Assembly (NCBI RefSeq): GCF_024006985.1
Contig: NZ_JAMXIB010000012.1
Span: forward strand, 1-64,000
Length of the DNA stretch: 64,000 nucleotides
From: Robiginitalea marina
Lineage (GTDB): Bacteria > Bacteroidota > Bacteroidia > Flavobacteriales > Flavobacteriaceae
Direction: 5' to 3'
Below are positions 53,183 through 61,567 of this stretch, piece after piece. Within the stretch, counting starts at the first letter, position 1, and each line of letters begins with the position of its first letter. The translations under genes were made by a program, and so were the position numbers. Below the pieces are notes generated by a model. It was not told the DNA's origin. It saw nothing but the letters and a program-made list of their open reading frames with translations, and did not search any database.

Positions 53183-53275
53183 GTTTCTTTTCACCACACA
53201 AACAGGGCCCTACACAACATAATTCCCTGATCTGCGGGCAATATCGCTGTAAATTCGTACAATTGTAAGTAAATT

Positions 53276-53292
53276 CCTATATATAATATAGG
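53276..53292. promoter_or_regulatory. 17-bp palindrome upstream of the leucine-rich-repeat gene
   Basis: CCTATAT-ATA-ATATAGG is a perfect inverted repeat ending 15 bases before the LRR start codon. A smaller palindrome, TACAATTGTA, lies at 53258-53267. The position fits an operator overlapping a promoter or leader; the sequence is too AT-rich and lacks a T tract for a terminator. Confidence 0.45.
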
Positions 53293-53307
53293 ATAATATG
53301 CTACATT

Positions 53308-54204
53308 ATGCGTAGGAATGCAGTGTATCCACAGATCTTCTGGCTGGTCGTTTTCCTGGCCGGTTCCCTGCCCATCCAAAACCTGAACGCTCAGGTATCT
53401 TCCACGGAAAAGGAGGCCCTGCTCGCCCTCTACCACAGTACCGGAGGCCCCGGGTGGACCCGGGGTTGGGACCTTGATGCCCCGGTTTCCCAGTGGCATG
53501 GGGTGACCCTGCGCAAGGGACGCGTAGTGGCCCTCGAATTGTTTCACAATAACCTTAAAGGGACCATCCCCCCTGAAATCTCGGGCCTGGGTGCTCTGGA
53601 AACCCTTAACCTTGCGTTCAACGAATTGACCGGGACCCTGCCCGGTGCCCTTTTCAGCCTTGCCCGGTTGCGGGTGTTGAAACTGGAAATGAACCGCCTG
53701 AAGGGACCTTTGCCCGAAGACCTGGGGAACCTTGAAATGCTCGAGGAATTATCGGCCTTTAATAATTTCTTTAACGGACCCATACCGGAGCGCATCGGGG
53801 AACTGAAAAACCTCAGAGTACTCAACCTGTCGAGCAACGGCCTTACCGGGAGCATCCCTGAAGGCATAGGCCAATTGAGGCACCTGCAATCCCTGGGCCT
53901 TTTTGAAAACCGTCTTTACGGGGAGCTTCCCGAAACCCTGGGGAACCTGACAGACCTCAGGGAGCTGGTCCTTGCCAACAACCAGCTGGAAGGGGCCATC
54001 CCTTCCGGCATTGGGCAACTGGCTAACCTGAGGGTCCTGCAGATCCAGAACAACCAGTTTGAGAATTACCGCAACCTGGGACGGCTTAATCCGGGGCAAT
54101 TGCTTGTATTCGACTACGATACCGAAAAATCGGAGATCGATTTCAGGAAGTTGCAGTTTTCAAAGACCCGGATGGCCGATACGAAGTTTGAAGAGGAGCA
54201 TTGA
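53308..54204 (+). CDS. Secreted leucine-rich-repeat protein, plant-type repeats
   Basis: A 298-residue exported protein: signal peptide (about 1-29, NLNAQ), a cap region with LYHSTGGPGWTRGWDLDAPVSQ as in LRRNT-like domains, then about seven 24-residue repeats of the form IPxxIGxLxxLxxLxLxxNxLxGx (about 90-245), the plant-specific or receptor-kinase type of LRR. The C-terminus (about 250-298) is non-repetitive and charged and shows no type IX sorting domain. LRRs usually bind proteins or glycans; no ligand can be named. The gene stands alone between the ABC-F gene and the efflux operon, with a palindrome before it and a small terminator after it. Confidence 0.85.
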   Translation: MRRNAVYPQIFWLVVFLAGSLPIQNLNAQVSSTEKEALLALYHSTGGPGWTRGWDLDAPVSQWHGVTLRKGRVVALELFHNNLKGTIPPEISGLGALETLNLAFNELTGTLPGALFSLARLRVLKLEMNRLKGPLPEDLGNLEMLEELSAFNNFFNGPIPERIGELKNLRVLNLSSNGLTGSIPEGIGQLRHLQSLGLFENRLYGELPETLGNLTDLRELVLANNQLEGAIPSGIGQLANLRVLQIQNNQFENYRNLGRLNPGQLLVFDYDTEKSEIDFRKLQFSKTRMADTKFEEEH

Positions 54205-54254
54205 GGGAAAGGGGCGGAACCGGGCACGGGCCCGCGCCCGGGGGGAATCCCCAC

Positions 54255-54274
54255 CCCTTGAGCGAAGGGTTTTT
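54255..54274 (+). terminator. Small terminator after the leucine-rich-repeat gene
   Basis: A 5-bp stem CCCTT (54255-54259) / AAGGG (54265-54269) with loop GAGCG is followed by five T. It is short but correctly placed, 51 bases past the stop codon. Confidence 0.5.
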
Positions 54275-54310
54275 ATGAATATTTTAACGACGGCAGATTA
54301 AACTTATGGA

Positions 54311-54318
54311 TAGTTTTG
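54311..54318 (+). promoter_or_regulatory. -7 promoter element for the RND efflux operon
   Basis: TAGTTTTG is a perfect TAnnTTTG match 34 bases before the ATG of the membrane fusion protein. No clear TTG is present at the -33 distance, so the promoter may be weak or regulated. Confidence 0.4.
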
Positions 54319-54352
54319 GGGTCTAAAAAGTAATCAGCTGATTCCAAGCTTT

Positions 54353-55504
54353 ATGCGCAAAATTATCCTCTACCTGCTCGGCGTGCTTCTCCTGGCGCTT
54401 GCCGGATGGGTGTCTTACCGGTTGCTTACCCAGGAAAAAGAAAAGCGCCCAGCCCCAGTCAGGCAAATCAAAACCGTCTTTACCGATACCGTCAGAAACG
54501 GAAGTGTCCCGATCAGGGTCAGGGCCAACGGAAATCTGCTGGCCAAGGAACGGGTAGCACTTTTTGCAGAGGTGCAGGGGATCTTCCAAAACAGTTCGCA
54601 TCCTTTTAAGGATGGGCAGGCCTACCGGAAAGGGGAGGTTTTGTTGCGTATTGACGCCACCGAATACCGGGCAGCGGTGCAGAGTGCCAAGAGCAACCTC
54701 TATAACCTGTTAACGGCAGCCATGCCTGACCTGCGGCTCGATTATCCTGAAATCTACCCCAAATGGCAGGGGTACCTGGATGCGTTCGATATTACCCAGC
54801 CAACCCCGGAGCTCCCCGAAATGGATTCCGATAAGGAGCGGTATTTCATCAATGGCCGCAATATCGTGACCACCTACTACAACGTGCGCAACCTGGAACA
54901 GCGGCTCGACAAATACTATATCCGCGCGCCCTTCAGCGGGGTGCTGACCGATGCCCAGGTAACCGAGGGAACCCTGGTGCGGTCCGGCCAGTCCCTGGGG
55001 ATTTTTATCAACCCCAGCATTTACGAGTTGGAAGTATCGGTCAACAAAACCTACAGCGATTTCCTACAGATCGGGAAAAAGGTGCGGTTGCGGAACCTGG
55101 AGGGCACCCAGGAGTACCAGGGGGTTGTATCGCGGATCAATGCGGCGGTAAACCCGCAGACCCAAACGGTTTCCGTCTTTATCGACGTGGCCGACCCGGC
55201 CCTGAAGGAAGGGATGTACCTCGAAGCGATTATCGAAGGAAGGGCGGAAGAAAATGCCATTGAAGTGCCCCGCCAGCTCCTTACCGAGCAGGGGGAATTG
55301 TATATCCTCAGGGACAGCATCCTGGACCTGATGCCGGTAGACCCCGTGTTCTTTACAGATAAGACCGTTATCCTGAAGGGATTGAAAAATGGAACGGTTT
55401 ACCTCTCGCGTCCCGTACCCGGGGCGTATCCGGGAATGCTGGTAAGCGCCTACCGCGATACCGGAAATACGGAGGCTCCCGTTCAAAACCTCCAGAATCC
55501 TTAA
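54353..55504 (+). CDS. RND efflux membrane fusion protein (HlyD/AcrA family)
   Basis: A 383-residue periplasmic adaptor that links the inner-membrane RND pump to the outer-membrane channel. One N-terminal membrane helix (about 3-25) is followed by a lipoyl-type half (VRANGNLLAKERVALFAEVQG, about 55-75), a short helical hairpin (about 110-180), the second lipoyl half with YIRAPFSGVLTDAQVTEGTLV (about 188-208) and a beta-barrel domain with LRNLEGTQEYQGVVSRINAAVNPQTQT. The gene ends 4 bp before the pump gene. Substrates cannot be predicted from sequence alone. Confidence 0.92.
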   Translation: MRKIILYLLGVLLLALAGWVSYRLLTQEKEKRPAPVRQIKTVFTDTVRNGSVPIRVRANGNLLAKERVALFAEVQGIFQNSSHPFKDGQAYRKGEVLLRIDATEYRAAVQSAKSNLYNLLTAAMPDLRLDYPEIYPKWQGYLDAFDITQPTPELPEMDSDKERYFINGRNIVTTYYNVRNLEQRLDKYYIRAPFSGVLTDAQVTEGTLVRSGQSLGIFINPSIYELEVSVNKTYSDFLQIGKKVRLRNLEGTQEYQGVVSRINAAVNPQTQTVSVFIDVADPALKEGMYLEAIIEGRAEENAIEVPRQLLTEQGELYILRDSILDLMPVDPVFFTDKTVILKGLKNGTVYLSRPVPGAYPGMLVSAYRDTGNTEAPVQNLQNP

Positions 55505-55508
55505 GCCG

Positions 55509-58500
55509 ATGCGAAAGATCATCAGCTATTTCATCAAATTCGATGTGGCGGTTAACGTCATCATCCTCGCATTTGTGGTGTTCGGCATCGCAGGGGCCCT
55601 GCGGATGCGTTCCTCCTTTTTCCCCCTGATCGAATCGCAGATCATCACCATCAGCATCAATTACCCCGGCGCTGCCCCCCAGGAGATCGAAGAGGGGATT
55701 GTCCTGAAGATTGAAGACAACCTCAAGGGGTTGGTTGGTATCGACCGCGTGACCTCGACTTCCAGGGAGAACGGCGGATCGATTACCATCGAAACGGACA
55801 AGGACGAGAACATCGATGTGATTTTGACGGAGGTCAAAAATGCGGTGGACCGGGTGCCCAACTTCCCCGGGGGTATGGAACCCCTGGTAGTGGCCAAACA
55901 GGAAGCCATCCGCCCCACCATAAGTTTTGCCCTCAGCGGGGAGGGGGTGAGTCTGGGGACCCTGAAACAGATTGCCCGGCAGATTGAATTCGACCTGAGG
56001 GCGATGGAGGGGGTTTCCCAGATCCAGATCACCGGGTACCCTGATGAGGAGATCGAGATCGCCGTCAGGGAAAACGACCTGCTGGCCTATGGGCTGAGCT
56101 TCCAGGAGGTGGCCCAGGCCGTTTCCCAGGCCAACATCCTCACCACAGGGGGGAATATCAAAACCGTACAGGAAGATTACCTCATCAGGGCGAATAACCG
56201 CTCCTACTATGGCGATGACCTCAACAACCTGGTGGTCAGGGCCGATATTTCGGGCAACACCATTCGGTTAAAGGATGTGGCTGAGGTGCGGGACCGCTTT
56301 TCAGAAACCCCCAATGCCACCTATTTCAACGGGAACCTGGCGGTCAACATCGAGGTGAGCAACACCAACAATGAAGACCTGATCCCAACCGCCGACAAGA
56401 TCAACGCCTACATCGCGGATTTCAATGCCACGCATAACAACGTCCGTCTCGATGTGGACTCCGACCGGTCCATCACCCTCAAACAGCGCACCCAGCTCCT
56501 GGCGGAAAACGGGGCTATGGGGATCATCCTGGTACTGATTTTCCTTTCTTTCTTCCTGAATACCCGCCTGGCGTTCTGGGTGGCTTTCGGCCTGCCGATT
56601 TCCTTTTTAGGGATGTTTATCTTCGCCGGGTCCCTGGGGGTAACCATCAACGTGCTTTCCCTGTTCGGGATGATTATCGTCATCGGGATCCTGGTCGACG
56701 ATGGCATCGTGATCTCTGAAAACATCTACCAGCATTACGAAAGGGGCAAATCGCCCATACAGGCCGCCATAGACGGTACCATGGAGGTGATCCCTCCAAT
56801 CATATCGGCCATTATCACCACCGTGCTGGCATTTTCCACTTTCCTGTTCCTCGACAGCCGCATCGGGGAATTCTTTGGCGAGGTTTCCACCGTGGTCATC
56901 CTGACCCTGGTGGTCTCCCTGTTTGAGGCCCTGATCATCCTCCCGGCCCACATCGCCCATTCCAAGGCCCTGCTCCCGGAAAGCGAGCTGAGAAAAAGCG
57001 CAAAAAAAGGCTTCTTCAACAAAATCTTCCTGCGATTGCGCAAGTTCAACGAAGTGGGCGACAAGGTGATGGCGGTTTTGCGCGACAACACCTACGGGCC
57101 AACCCTCAGGTTTGTGCTGGGGCACCGTTTCCTGAGTTTCTCGATTTTCCTGGGGTTGCTCCTGATCACTCTGGCGTCGATTGCCTCAGGGGCGATCCGG
57201 GTGACCATTTTCCCGAGTATCGCCAGCGACCAGGTCAACATCGACCTTCTGATGCCCGAAGGGACCAACCCCGAGATCACCTCCGACATCATTACCCGGG
57301 TGGAGGAGGCTGCCTGGAAGGTGGGAGAGGCCTTCACGGAGCGGCAGAGCGGGAATAAGCCCGTGATCGATAATATCATCAAGCGGGTGGGACCCGGGAA
57401 CAACAAAGCTTCCCTGAGGGTCAACCTCCTGCCCGGGGAGGAGCGGGATTTTCCCAGCCCGGTAATCACCAATGCGATCCGGGAGGAAGTAGGGGAGGTG
57501 TACGGGGTGGAACGCCTTACTTTTGGGTCTGGCGGAAACTTTGGCGGGAACCCGGTATCCGTGGCCCTGCTGAGCAATGACAACCAGCAGCTGGAGGCCG
57601 CGAAGGACGAACTCCGGGCCTACCTGGAGAACAACCCCAAACTGACGGATGTGACCGATACCGACCCGGAGGGAATCAAGGAAATCCAGGTCGAGTTGCG
57701 CGAAAGCGCCTATGCCCTTGGCCTGAACCTGCAACAGGTCATGAGCCAGGTACGGGCGGGCTTCTTCGGTGCCCAGGCCCAGCGTTTCCAGCGCGGCCAG
57801 GACGAGATCCGCGTCTGGGTGCGCTATGACCGGGAAAACCGTTCCTCTATCAACGACCTTGACGAGATGCGTATCCTTACCCCAACCGGGCAGCGCGTCC
57901 CCTTTTCGGAAATCGCCACCTATTCCATCTCCAGGGGCGACGAGTCCATCAGCCACCTCGACGGCAAGCGGGAGATCCGCGTGGAAGCCGACCTGGAGGA
58001 CCCCAACGAGAGTGCCGCTGAAATCCTGCTCGACATCCAGAACAACTTTATGCCCGGGTTGCGGGCCAAATACCCCGGCCTCTCGGTCTCTTACGAGGGG
58101 CAGAACCGCGAAGCCCAAAAGCTGTCGCGATCGGCCAACAAGGTATTCCCCATCATCCTGTTCCTGATTCTGGCCGTGATTGCCTTTACCTTCCGGACCT
58201 ATAGCCAGCCGGTAATCCTCCTGCTGCTGATCCCCTTCAGCATCATCGGGGTGGGCTGGGGCCATGTGATACACGGGTTTCCCATCAATGTGCTCTCTGC
58301 CCTGGGGATCATTGCCCTGATTGGGATCATGGTCAACGACGGGCTGGTGCTGATCGGAAAATTCAATTCCTTCCTCCGGGAGGGGATGAAATTCGATGAT
58401 GCCCTCTATGAGGCCGGGCGCTCCCGGTTCCGGGCCATCTTCCTGACCTCCCTAACCACAATTGCCGGCCTCGCGCCCCTGCTGCTCGAAAAAAGCCGGC

Positions 58501-58805
58501 AGGCCCAGTTTCTGAAGCCCATGGCGATTTCGATCTCCTACGGGATTGCCATTGCCACCATTCTCACCCTGCTTATGCTCCCCCTGCTGCTTTCCGTGGT
58601 GAACGATGCAAAAGCCAAACTTAAATGGCTGTGGACCGGGCAGGAAATCGACCGGGAGGAAGTGGAACGGGTAATCAAGGAAATGCGGGCCCAGGAAGAA
58701 CTCGAACGGAAGTTTGCGGAAATGCACGGGGACCCCGTGGAGCTGCCCCGTCCCCCGAAACCCAGGGGCAAAAAATCAACCGTCATAGAAGAACCGTCCT
58801 CATGA
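55509..58805 (+). CDS. RND efflux transporter permease (AcrB/HAE family)
   Basis: A 1098-residue proton-driven inner-membrane pump. The architecture is standard: a first helix (about 12-30), a large periplasmic porter loop (about 35-330), helices 2-6, a second helix-loop block and five more helices from about 880 to 1040. Helix 4 carries the paired acids in GILVDDGIVISENIYQHYERG (about 396-416), used for proton coupling. The C-terminus (about 1050-1098) is a charged cytoplasmic tail, longer than in AcrB. Sequence tone is closer to hydrophobe/amphiphile pumps than to CzcA metal pumps, but this is a judgement. The stop overlaps the TolC start as ATGA. Confidence 0.94.
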   Translation: MRKIISYFIKFDVAVNVIILAFVVFGIAGALRMRSSFFPLIESQIITISINYPGAAPQEIEEGIVLKIEDNLKGLVGIDRVTSTSRENGGSITIETDKDENIDVILTEVKNAVDRVPNFPGGMEPLVVAKQEAIRPTISFALSGEGVSLGTLKQIARQIEFDLRAMEGVSQIQITGYPDEEIEIAVRENDLLAYGLSFQEVAQAVSQANILTTGGNIKTVQEDYLIRANNRSYYGDDLNNLVVRADISGNTIRLKDVAEVRDRFSETPNATYFNGNLAVNIEVSNTNNEDLIPTADKINAYIADFNATHNNVRLDVDSDRSITLKQRTQLLAENGAMGIILVLIFLSFFLNTRLAFWVAFGLPISFLGMFIFAGSLGVTINVLSLFGMIIVIGILVDDGIVISENIYQHYERGKSPIQAAIDGTMEVIPPIISAIITTVLAFSTFLFLDSRIGEFFGEVSTVVILTLVVSLFEALIILPAHIAHSKALLPESELRKSAKKGFFNKIFLRLRKFNEVGDKVMAVLRDNTYGPTLRFVLGHRFLSFSIFLGLLLITLASIASGAIRVTIFPSIASDQVNIDLLMPEGTNPEITSDIITRVEEAAWKVGEAFTERQSGNKPVIDNIIKRVGPGNNKASLRVNLLPGEERDFPSPVITNAIREEVGEVYGVERLTFGSGGNFGGNPVSVALLSNDNQQLEAAKDELRAYLENNPKLTDVTDTDPEGIKEIQVELRESAYALGLNLQQVMSQVRAGFFGAQAQRFQRGQDEIRVWVRYDRENRSSINDLDEMRILTPTGQRVPFSEIATYSISRGDESISHLDGKREIRVEADLEDPNESAAEILLDIQNNFMPGLRAKYPGLSVSYEGQNREAQKLSRSANKVFPIILFLILAVIAFTFRTYSQPVILLLLIPFSIIGVGWGHVIHGFPINVLSALGIIALIGIMVNDGLVLIGKFNSFLREGMKFDDALYEAGRSRFRAIFLTSLTTIAGLAPLLLEKSRQAQFLKPMAISISYGIAIATILTLLMLPLLLSVVNDAKAKLKWLWTGQEIDREEVERVIKEMRAQEELERKFAEMHGDPVELPRPPKPRGKKSTVIEEPSS

Positions 58806-60124
58806 GGCACTACCCTGCACTTTTTATTTGCTGGTTTACAGGCCTGCTGCTTTCCTATGGACAGGAGCCAATCCTTTCCCGGGAAGAAGCCGTTGCGCAG
58901 GCCCTTGAGAACAACCTCGGGATACAGGTTTCCGAAAACCTGAGGGATATCGATGAAAATAATGCCAGTTTGCTGAATTCGGGGTATTTGCCCACCCTGT
59001 CGGCCAACGGGGGCGGCAGCATCGACCGGCAGAATACCGAAGGACAGTTGGCCAACGGGGACATCCGGGAAGCCATCGGGGCTGAAACCCGGAGGTACAA
59101 CGCCTCCCTGAACCTGAATTACGTGCTCTTCGACGGCCTGGGGCGTTACTACGACTACAAACGGTTCCAGGAACGGTCAAAGCAGTCGGAACTGGAGGTG
59201 CGGCAGACCATTGAAATAACCCTTTTGCAGCTCTTCAGCGTCTATTACGAAGTCGCCCGCCTGGAGGAGAACACCGCGAACCTCCGCGAAGCCCTGAATA
59301 TTTCGAAAAACCGCCTCGAACGGGCCCGGTACCAGTTCGATTTCGGGCAGAACACGGGCCTGGATGTGCTCAATGCCGAGGTGGACGTCAATACCGACAG
59401 CGTAAACCTGCTCAATGCCGAACAGCTGCTCAGGAACACCAAAAGGGACCTGAACCTGGTCCTGAACCGGGACCTTTCCCTGGGTTTTGAGGCCGACACC
59501 ACCGTGCAATTCCTCCCTGCCCTGCAGATCGAGGAGATGCTGGACGACGCCAGGGAAAACAACGTGCGCATGCTGCTGGCCGAAAAGGATATCCGCATCT
59601 CGGAATACAACATGAAAGCCGCCCGCAGCGGGTATCTGCCCACCGTGGGCCTTACCGGTTCCTATGGGTGGAATGAATCCACCAACAACAGCCCCCTTGC
59701 CTTCGTATTGCAGAACACCTCAACGGGCCTGAATGGGAGCATTAACCTCACATGGAACCTGTTTGACGGGGGACGCACGTTGAATACCACCCGTAATGCG
59801 CGCATTACCTACGAAAACCAGCAGTTGCTGAAAGAGCAGACCGGACTCGAAGTGGAGCGGGATATCCAAAATGCCTGGGGCAATTACCAGAATGCCCGGT
59901 ACGTCCTTATGGTGCAGGAGAAAAACCTGCAGACCAACCTCGATAACTTCAACCGGTCAAAAGAGCGGTATGAACTGGGCCAGATCACCTCCATCGAGTT
60001 CCGCCAGGCCCAGTTGAACCTCCTGAATGCAGAGCTGACCCGAAGCCAGGCAAAATACAATGCCAAGCTGGCCGAACTCCAGCTCCTGCAGGTAAGCGGC
60101 CAATTGCTGAACGTGGCCTATTAA
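58802..60124 (+). CDS. TolC family outer-membrane efflux protein
   Basis: A 440-residue outer-membrane channel completing the tripartite pump. ATG 58802 overlaps the stop of the pump gene and leads straight into a signal peptide (about 1-20, LLLSYGQ). Two homologous OEP repeats follow (about 30-215 and 230-430) with long amphipathic helices such as NRLERARYQFDFGQNTGLDVLNAEVDV and its counterpart near 375-410 with RYELGQITSIEFRQAQLNLLNAE. The repeat halves and the position in the operon make the call secure; substrate is set by the pump. Confidence 0.93.
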   Translation: MRHYPALFICWFTGLLLSYGQEPILSREEAVAQALENNLGIQVSENLRDIDENNASLLNSGYLPTLSANGGGSIDRQNTEGQLANGDIREAIGAETRRYNASLNLNYVLFDGLGRYYDYKRFQERSKQSELEVRQTIEITLLQLFSVYYEVARLEENTANLREALNISKNRLERARYQFDFGQNTGLDVLNAEVDVNTDSVNLLNAEQLLRNTKRDLNLVLNRDLSLGFEADTTVQFLPALQIEEMLDDARENNVRMLLAEKDIRISEYNMKAARSGYLPTVGLTGSYGWNESTNNSPLAFVLQNTSTGLNGSINLTWNLFDGGRTLNTTRNARITYENQQLLKEQTGLEVERDIQNAWGNYQNARYVLMVQEKNLQTNLDNFNRSKERYELGQITSIEFRQAQLNLLNAELTRSQAKYNAKLAELQLLQVSGQLLNVAY

Positions 60125-60129
60125 CCCCT

Positions 60130-60312
60130 ATGATCCCCCATTCTTTCCAGTGCCCGTATTGCTGGCAACAGGTTTCCATCCTGCTCGACCCCTCGGAGGC
60201 ACACCAGACTTTTGTGGAAGACTGTGAGGTTTGCTGCAACCCCATGGAATTTACCATCCATTGTGAGGGGGGTGAACTGGGGGACTTCCAGGTGCGCCCC
60301 CTGGGCCAGTAG
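60130..60312 (+). CDS. CPXCG-motif small cysteine-rich protein
   Basis: A 60-residue protein with two cysteine pairs, CPYC at residues 8-11 and CEVC at 32-35 (with a further Cys36), arranged like a small zinc ribbon. It belongs to a widespread family of short CPxCG-type proteins of unknown function. It starts 5 bp after the TolC stop, so it may be co-transcribed with the efflux operon, although the family occurs in many contexts and no functional link is shown. Confidence 0.8.
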   Translation: MIPHSFQCPYCWQQVSILLDPSEAHQTFVEDCEVCCNPMEFTIHCEGGELGDFQVRPLGQ

Positions 60313-60576
60313 CCCCTGTATCCCAAAGCTTCACCTTTCCCTCCAGCCCATCCCCACCCCTGGGGATGAAGGCCTCCCCGTGGCAATTCGCGACTGCAAT
60401 TTCGGGGTTGGAGGGACTTCTTGAAGGGATTCTGCAGTTTGGTGGGATAATTTCGCCCCGTTAACACCCCTGGACGTCCGCGAAACCTGAACCGAAAAAC
60501 AACCTTTCCTGCACGGGCCCTGCATGCAGCCCGGGGGAGGGATGGTTTTCAAAAACTTCAACAAAATCACTACATC
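60313..60576. other. Intergenic gap with short palindromes, no gene seen
   Basis: 264 bases between the CPXCG gene and the unknown lipoprotein gene. It contains CTGCATGCAG (60520-60529), a 10-bp palindrome, and GC-rich self-complementary stretches near 60345-60366 (CCCCACCCCTGGGG). No convincing terminator, consensus promoter or small RNA was recognised; the lipoprotein gene presumably has a promoter here. Confidence 0.4.
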
Positions 60577-61047
60577 ATGAAAAACCAATTGTCGCGCTGG
60601 GGCACCTGCCTGGCGCTTGTTCTGGCCTTTACCGCCTGTGAAAAGCAGGAAACTGTCCCCGCGGAGGCTGCCGTGGAGTATTTTATCGCCAAAGACCTTT
60701 CTTTTTTGAATGAGGACCTCCCTGAGTTGGCCGCCAAGGGCTGGCCGGTGGACGGCTGCAAGGAATTTACCGTGAAGGTCAAAATACCAGTCTTTGGCGA
60801 AAGTACCATTAAGCTATACCATTGCTGCGTAAATTCAGCCTGCAACCTGCTGGAGCTTACCAATATTGTCGATTTTTTCCTGGGGGATAAATCCGATAGG
60901 TTACCTTCTGAAATTGAGATTATATCCTCAGAAAAGACTACCTTTAAGCGATTTGAATTCCGGATCCGGCCCGGTACCTACCGCCTGGATCCCAAAACAG
61001 GTAGCCTGGAGGGCATGGAATACGAGGTCTGGGCCCACCGGAAGTAA
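60577..61047 (+). CDS. Unknown lipoprotein
   Basis: A 156-residue protein with a clear lipoprotein signal ending in LAFTAC (Cys21), so it should be anchored in the outer or inner membrane facing the periplasm. The mature part has a cysteine cluster CC...C in YHCCVNSACNLLE (about 88-100) plus Cys65, which could form disulfides. The C-terminal half is beta-strand-like (FKRFEFRIRPGTYRLDPKTG). No family is recognised. It starts after a 264-bp gap and ends 20 bp before the RDD gene, with which it may share a transcript. Confidence 0.65.
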   Translation: MKNQLSRWGTCLALVLAFTACEKQETVPAEAAVEYFIAKDLSFLNEDLPELAAKGWPVDGCKEFTVKVKIPVFGESTIKLYHCCVNSACNLLELTNIVDFFLGDKSDRLPSEIEIISSEKTTFKRFEFRIRPGTYRLDPKTGSLEGMEYEVWAHRK

Positions 61048-61067
61048 ACGAGTTAAAACCAAGAGCC

Positions 61068-61502
61068 ATGAAAGAACGTATTTTCCGAAGGGGCATGGCA
61101 TTCCTTCTGGACCTTCTCCTGATAAGCCTTGTCTTTACCCTCTTGTATAACTTTATTCCCCTGGAATGGCTGAAGGGGGAATATGCGGTGGGCACCAGGG
61201 AATTCCGGTGGGGGATTGACCTGTATGGCGCCGTGTCGGCAGGGTATTTCCTCGGATCAGGCCTCCTGATGCGGGGGGGAAGCCCTGGGAAGGACATCAT
61301 GCACCTGCGCACGGTGAAGGCAGACGGGTCGGCCCTGACCCCCAGCCTGTCGCTCGCGCGGACCCTGCTGAAATTGATTAGTATCGCCCTGCTTCCCCTT
61401 GCCCTGATTGCGTATTTGTGGGACGGAAAGGAAACCACCCTTCAGGATTACCTCAGCGGGACCCGGGTGGAGCGAAACCGCCCCGTGGGGATCGCGAGGT
61501 AA
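61068..61502 (+). CDS. RDD family membrane protein
   Basis: A 144-residue integral membrane protein of the RDD family. The first helix carries the conserved Arg and Asp (FRRGMAFLLDLLLIS, about residues 4-18). Hydrophobic helices lie at about 10-28, 50-66 and 100-118, and the loop SPGKDIMHLRTVKADG (about 74-89) with the C-terminal QDYLSGTRV is typical. Function in the family is poorly defined; some members have been linked to ion transport. It follows the unknown lipoprotein by 20 bp and precedes a bidirectional terminator. Confidence 0.85.
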   Translation: MKERIFRRGMAFLLDLLLISLVFTLLYNFIPLEWLKGEYAVGTREFRWGIDLYGAVSAGYFLGSGLLMRGGSPGKDIMHLRTVKADGSALTPSLSLARTLLKLISIALLPLALIAYLWDGKETTLQDYLSGTRVERNRPVGIAR

Positions 61503-61522
61503 GCGCGAGGTGAGATGCCCAT

Positions 61523-61554
61523 AAAAATGGACCCGGGAGGGTCCATTTTTTTTT
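61523..61554. terminator. Bidirectional terminator between the RDD and CocE-type genes
   Basis: A perfect 12-bp stem AAAAATGGACCC (61523-61534) / GGGTCCATTTTT (61539-61550) with loop GGGA is followed by further T on the plus strand. The minus-strand gene ends at 61568, so it serves both convergent transcripts. Confidence 0.9.
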
Positions 61555-61567
61555 GCAGGGGTTTGAA

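Noticed and set aside
53308-54204. Type IX secreted cargo
   Set aside because: The LRR protein C-terminus lacks the conserved sorting-domain strands; ordinary Sec export is the supported reading.
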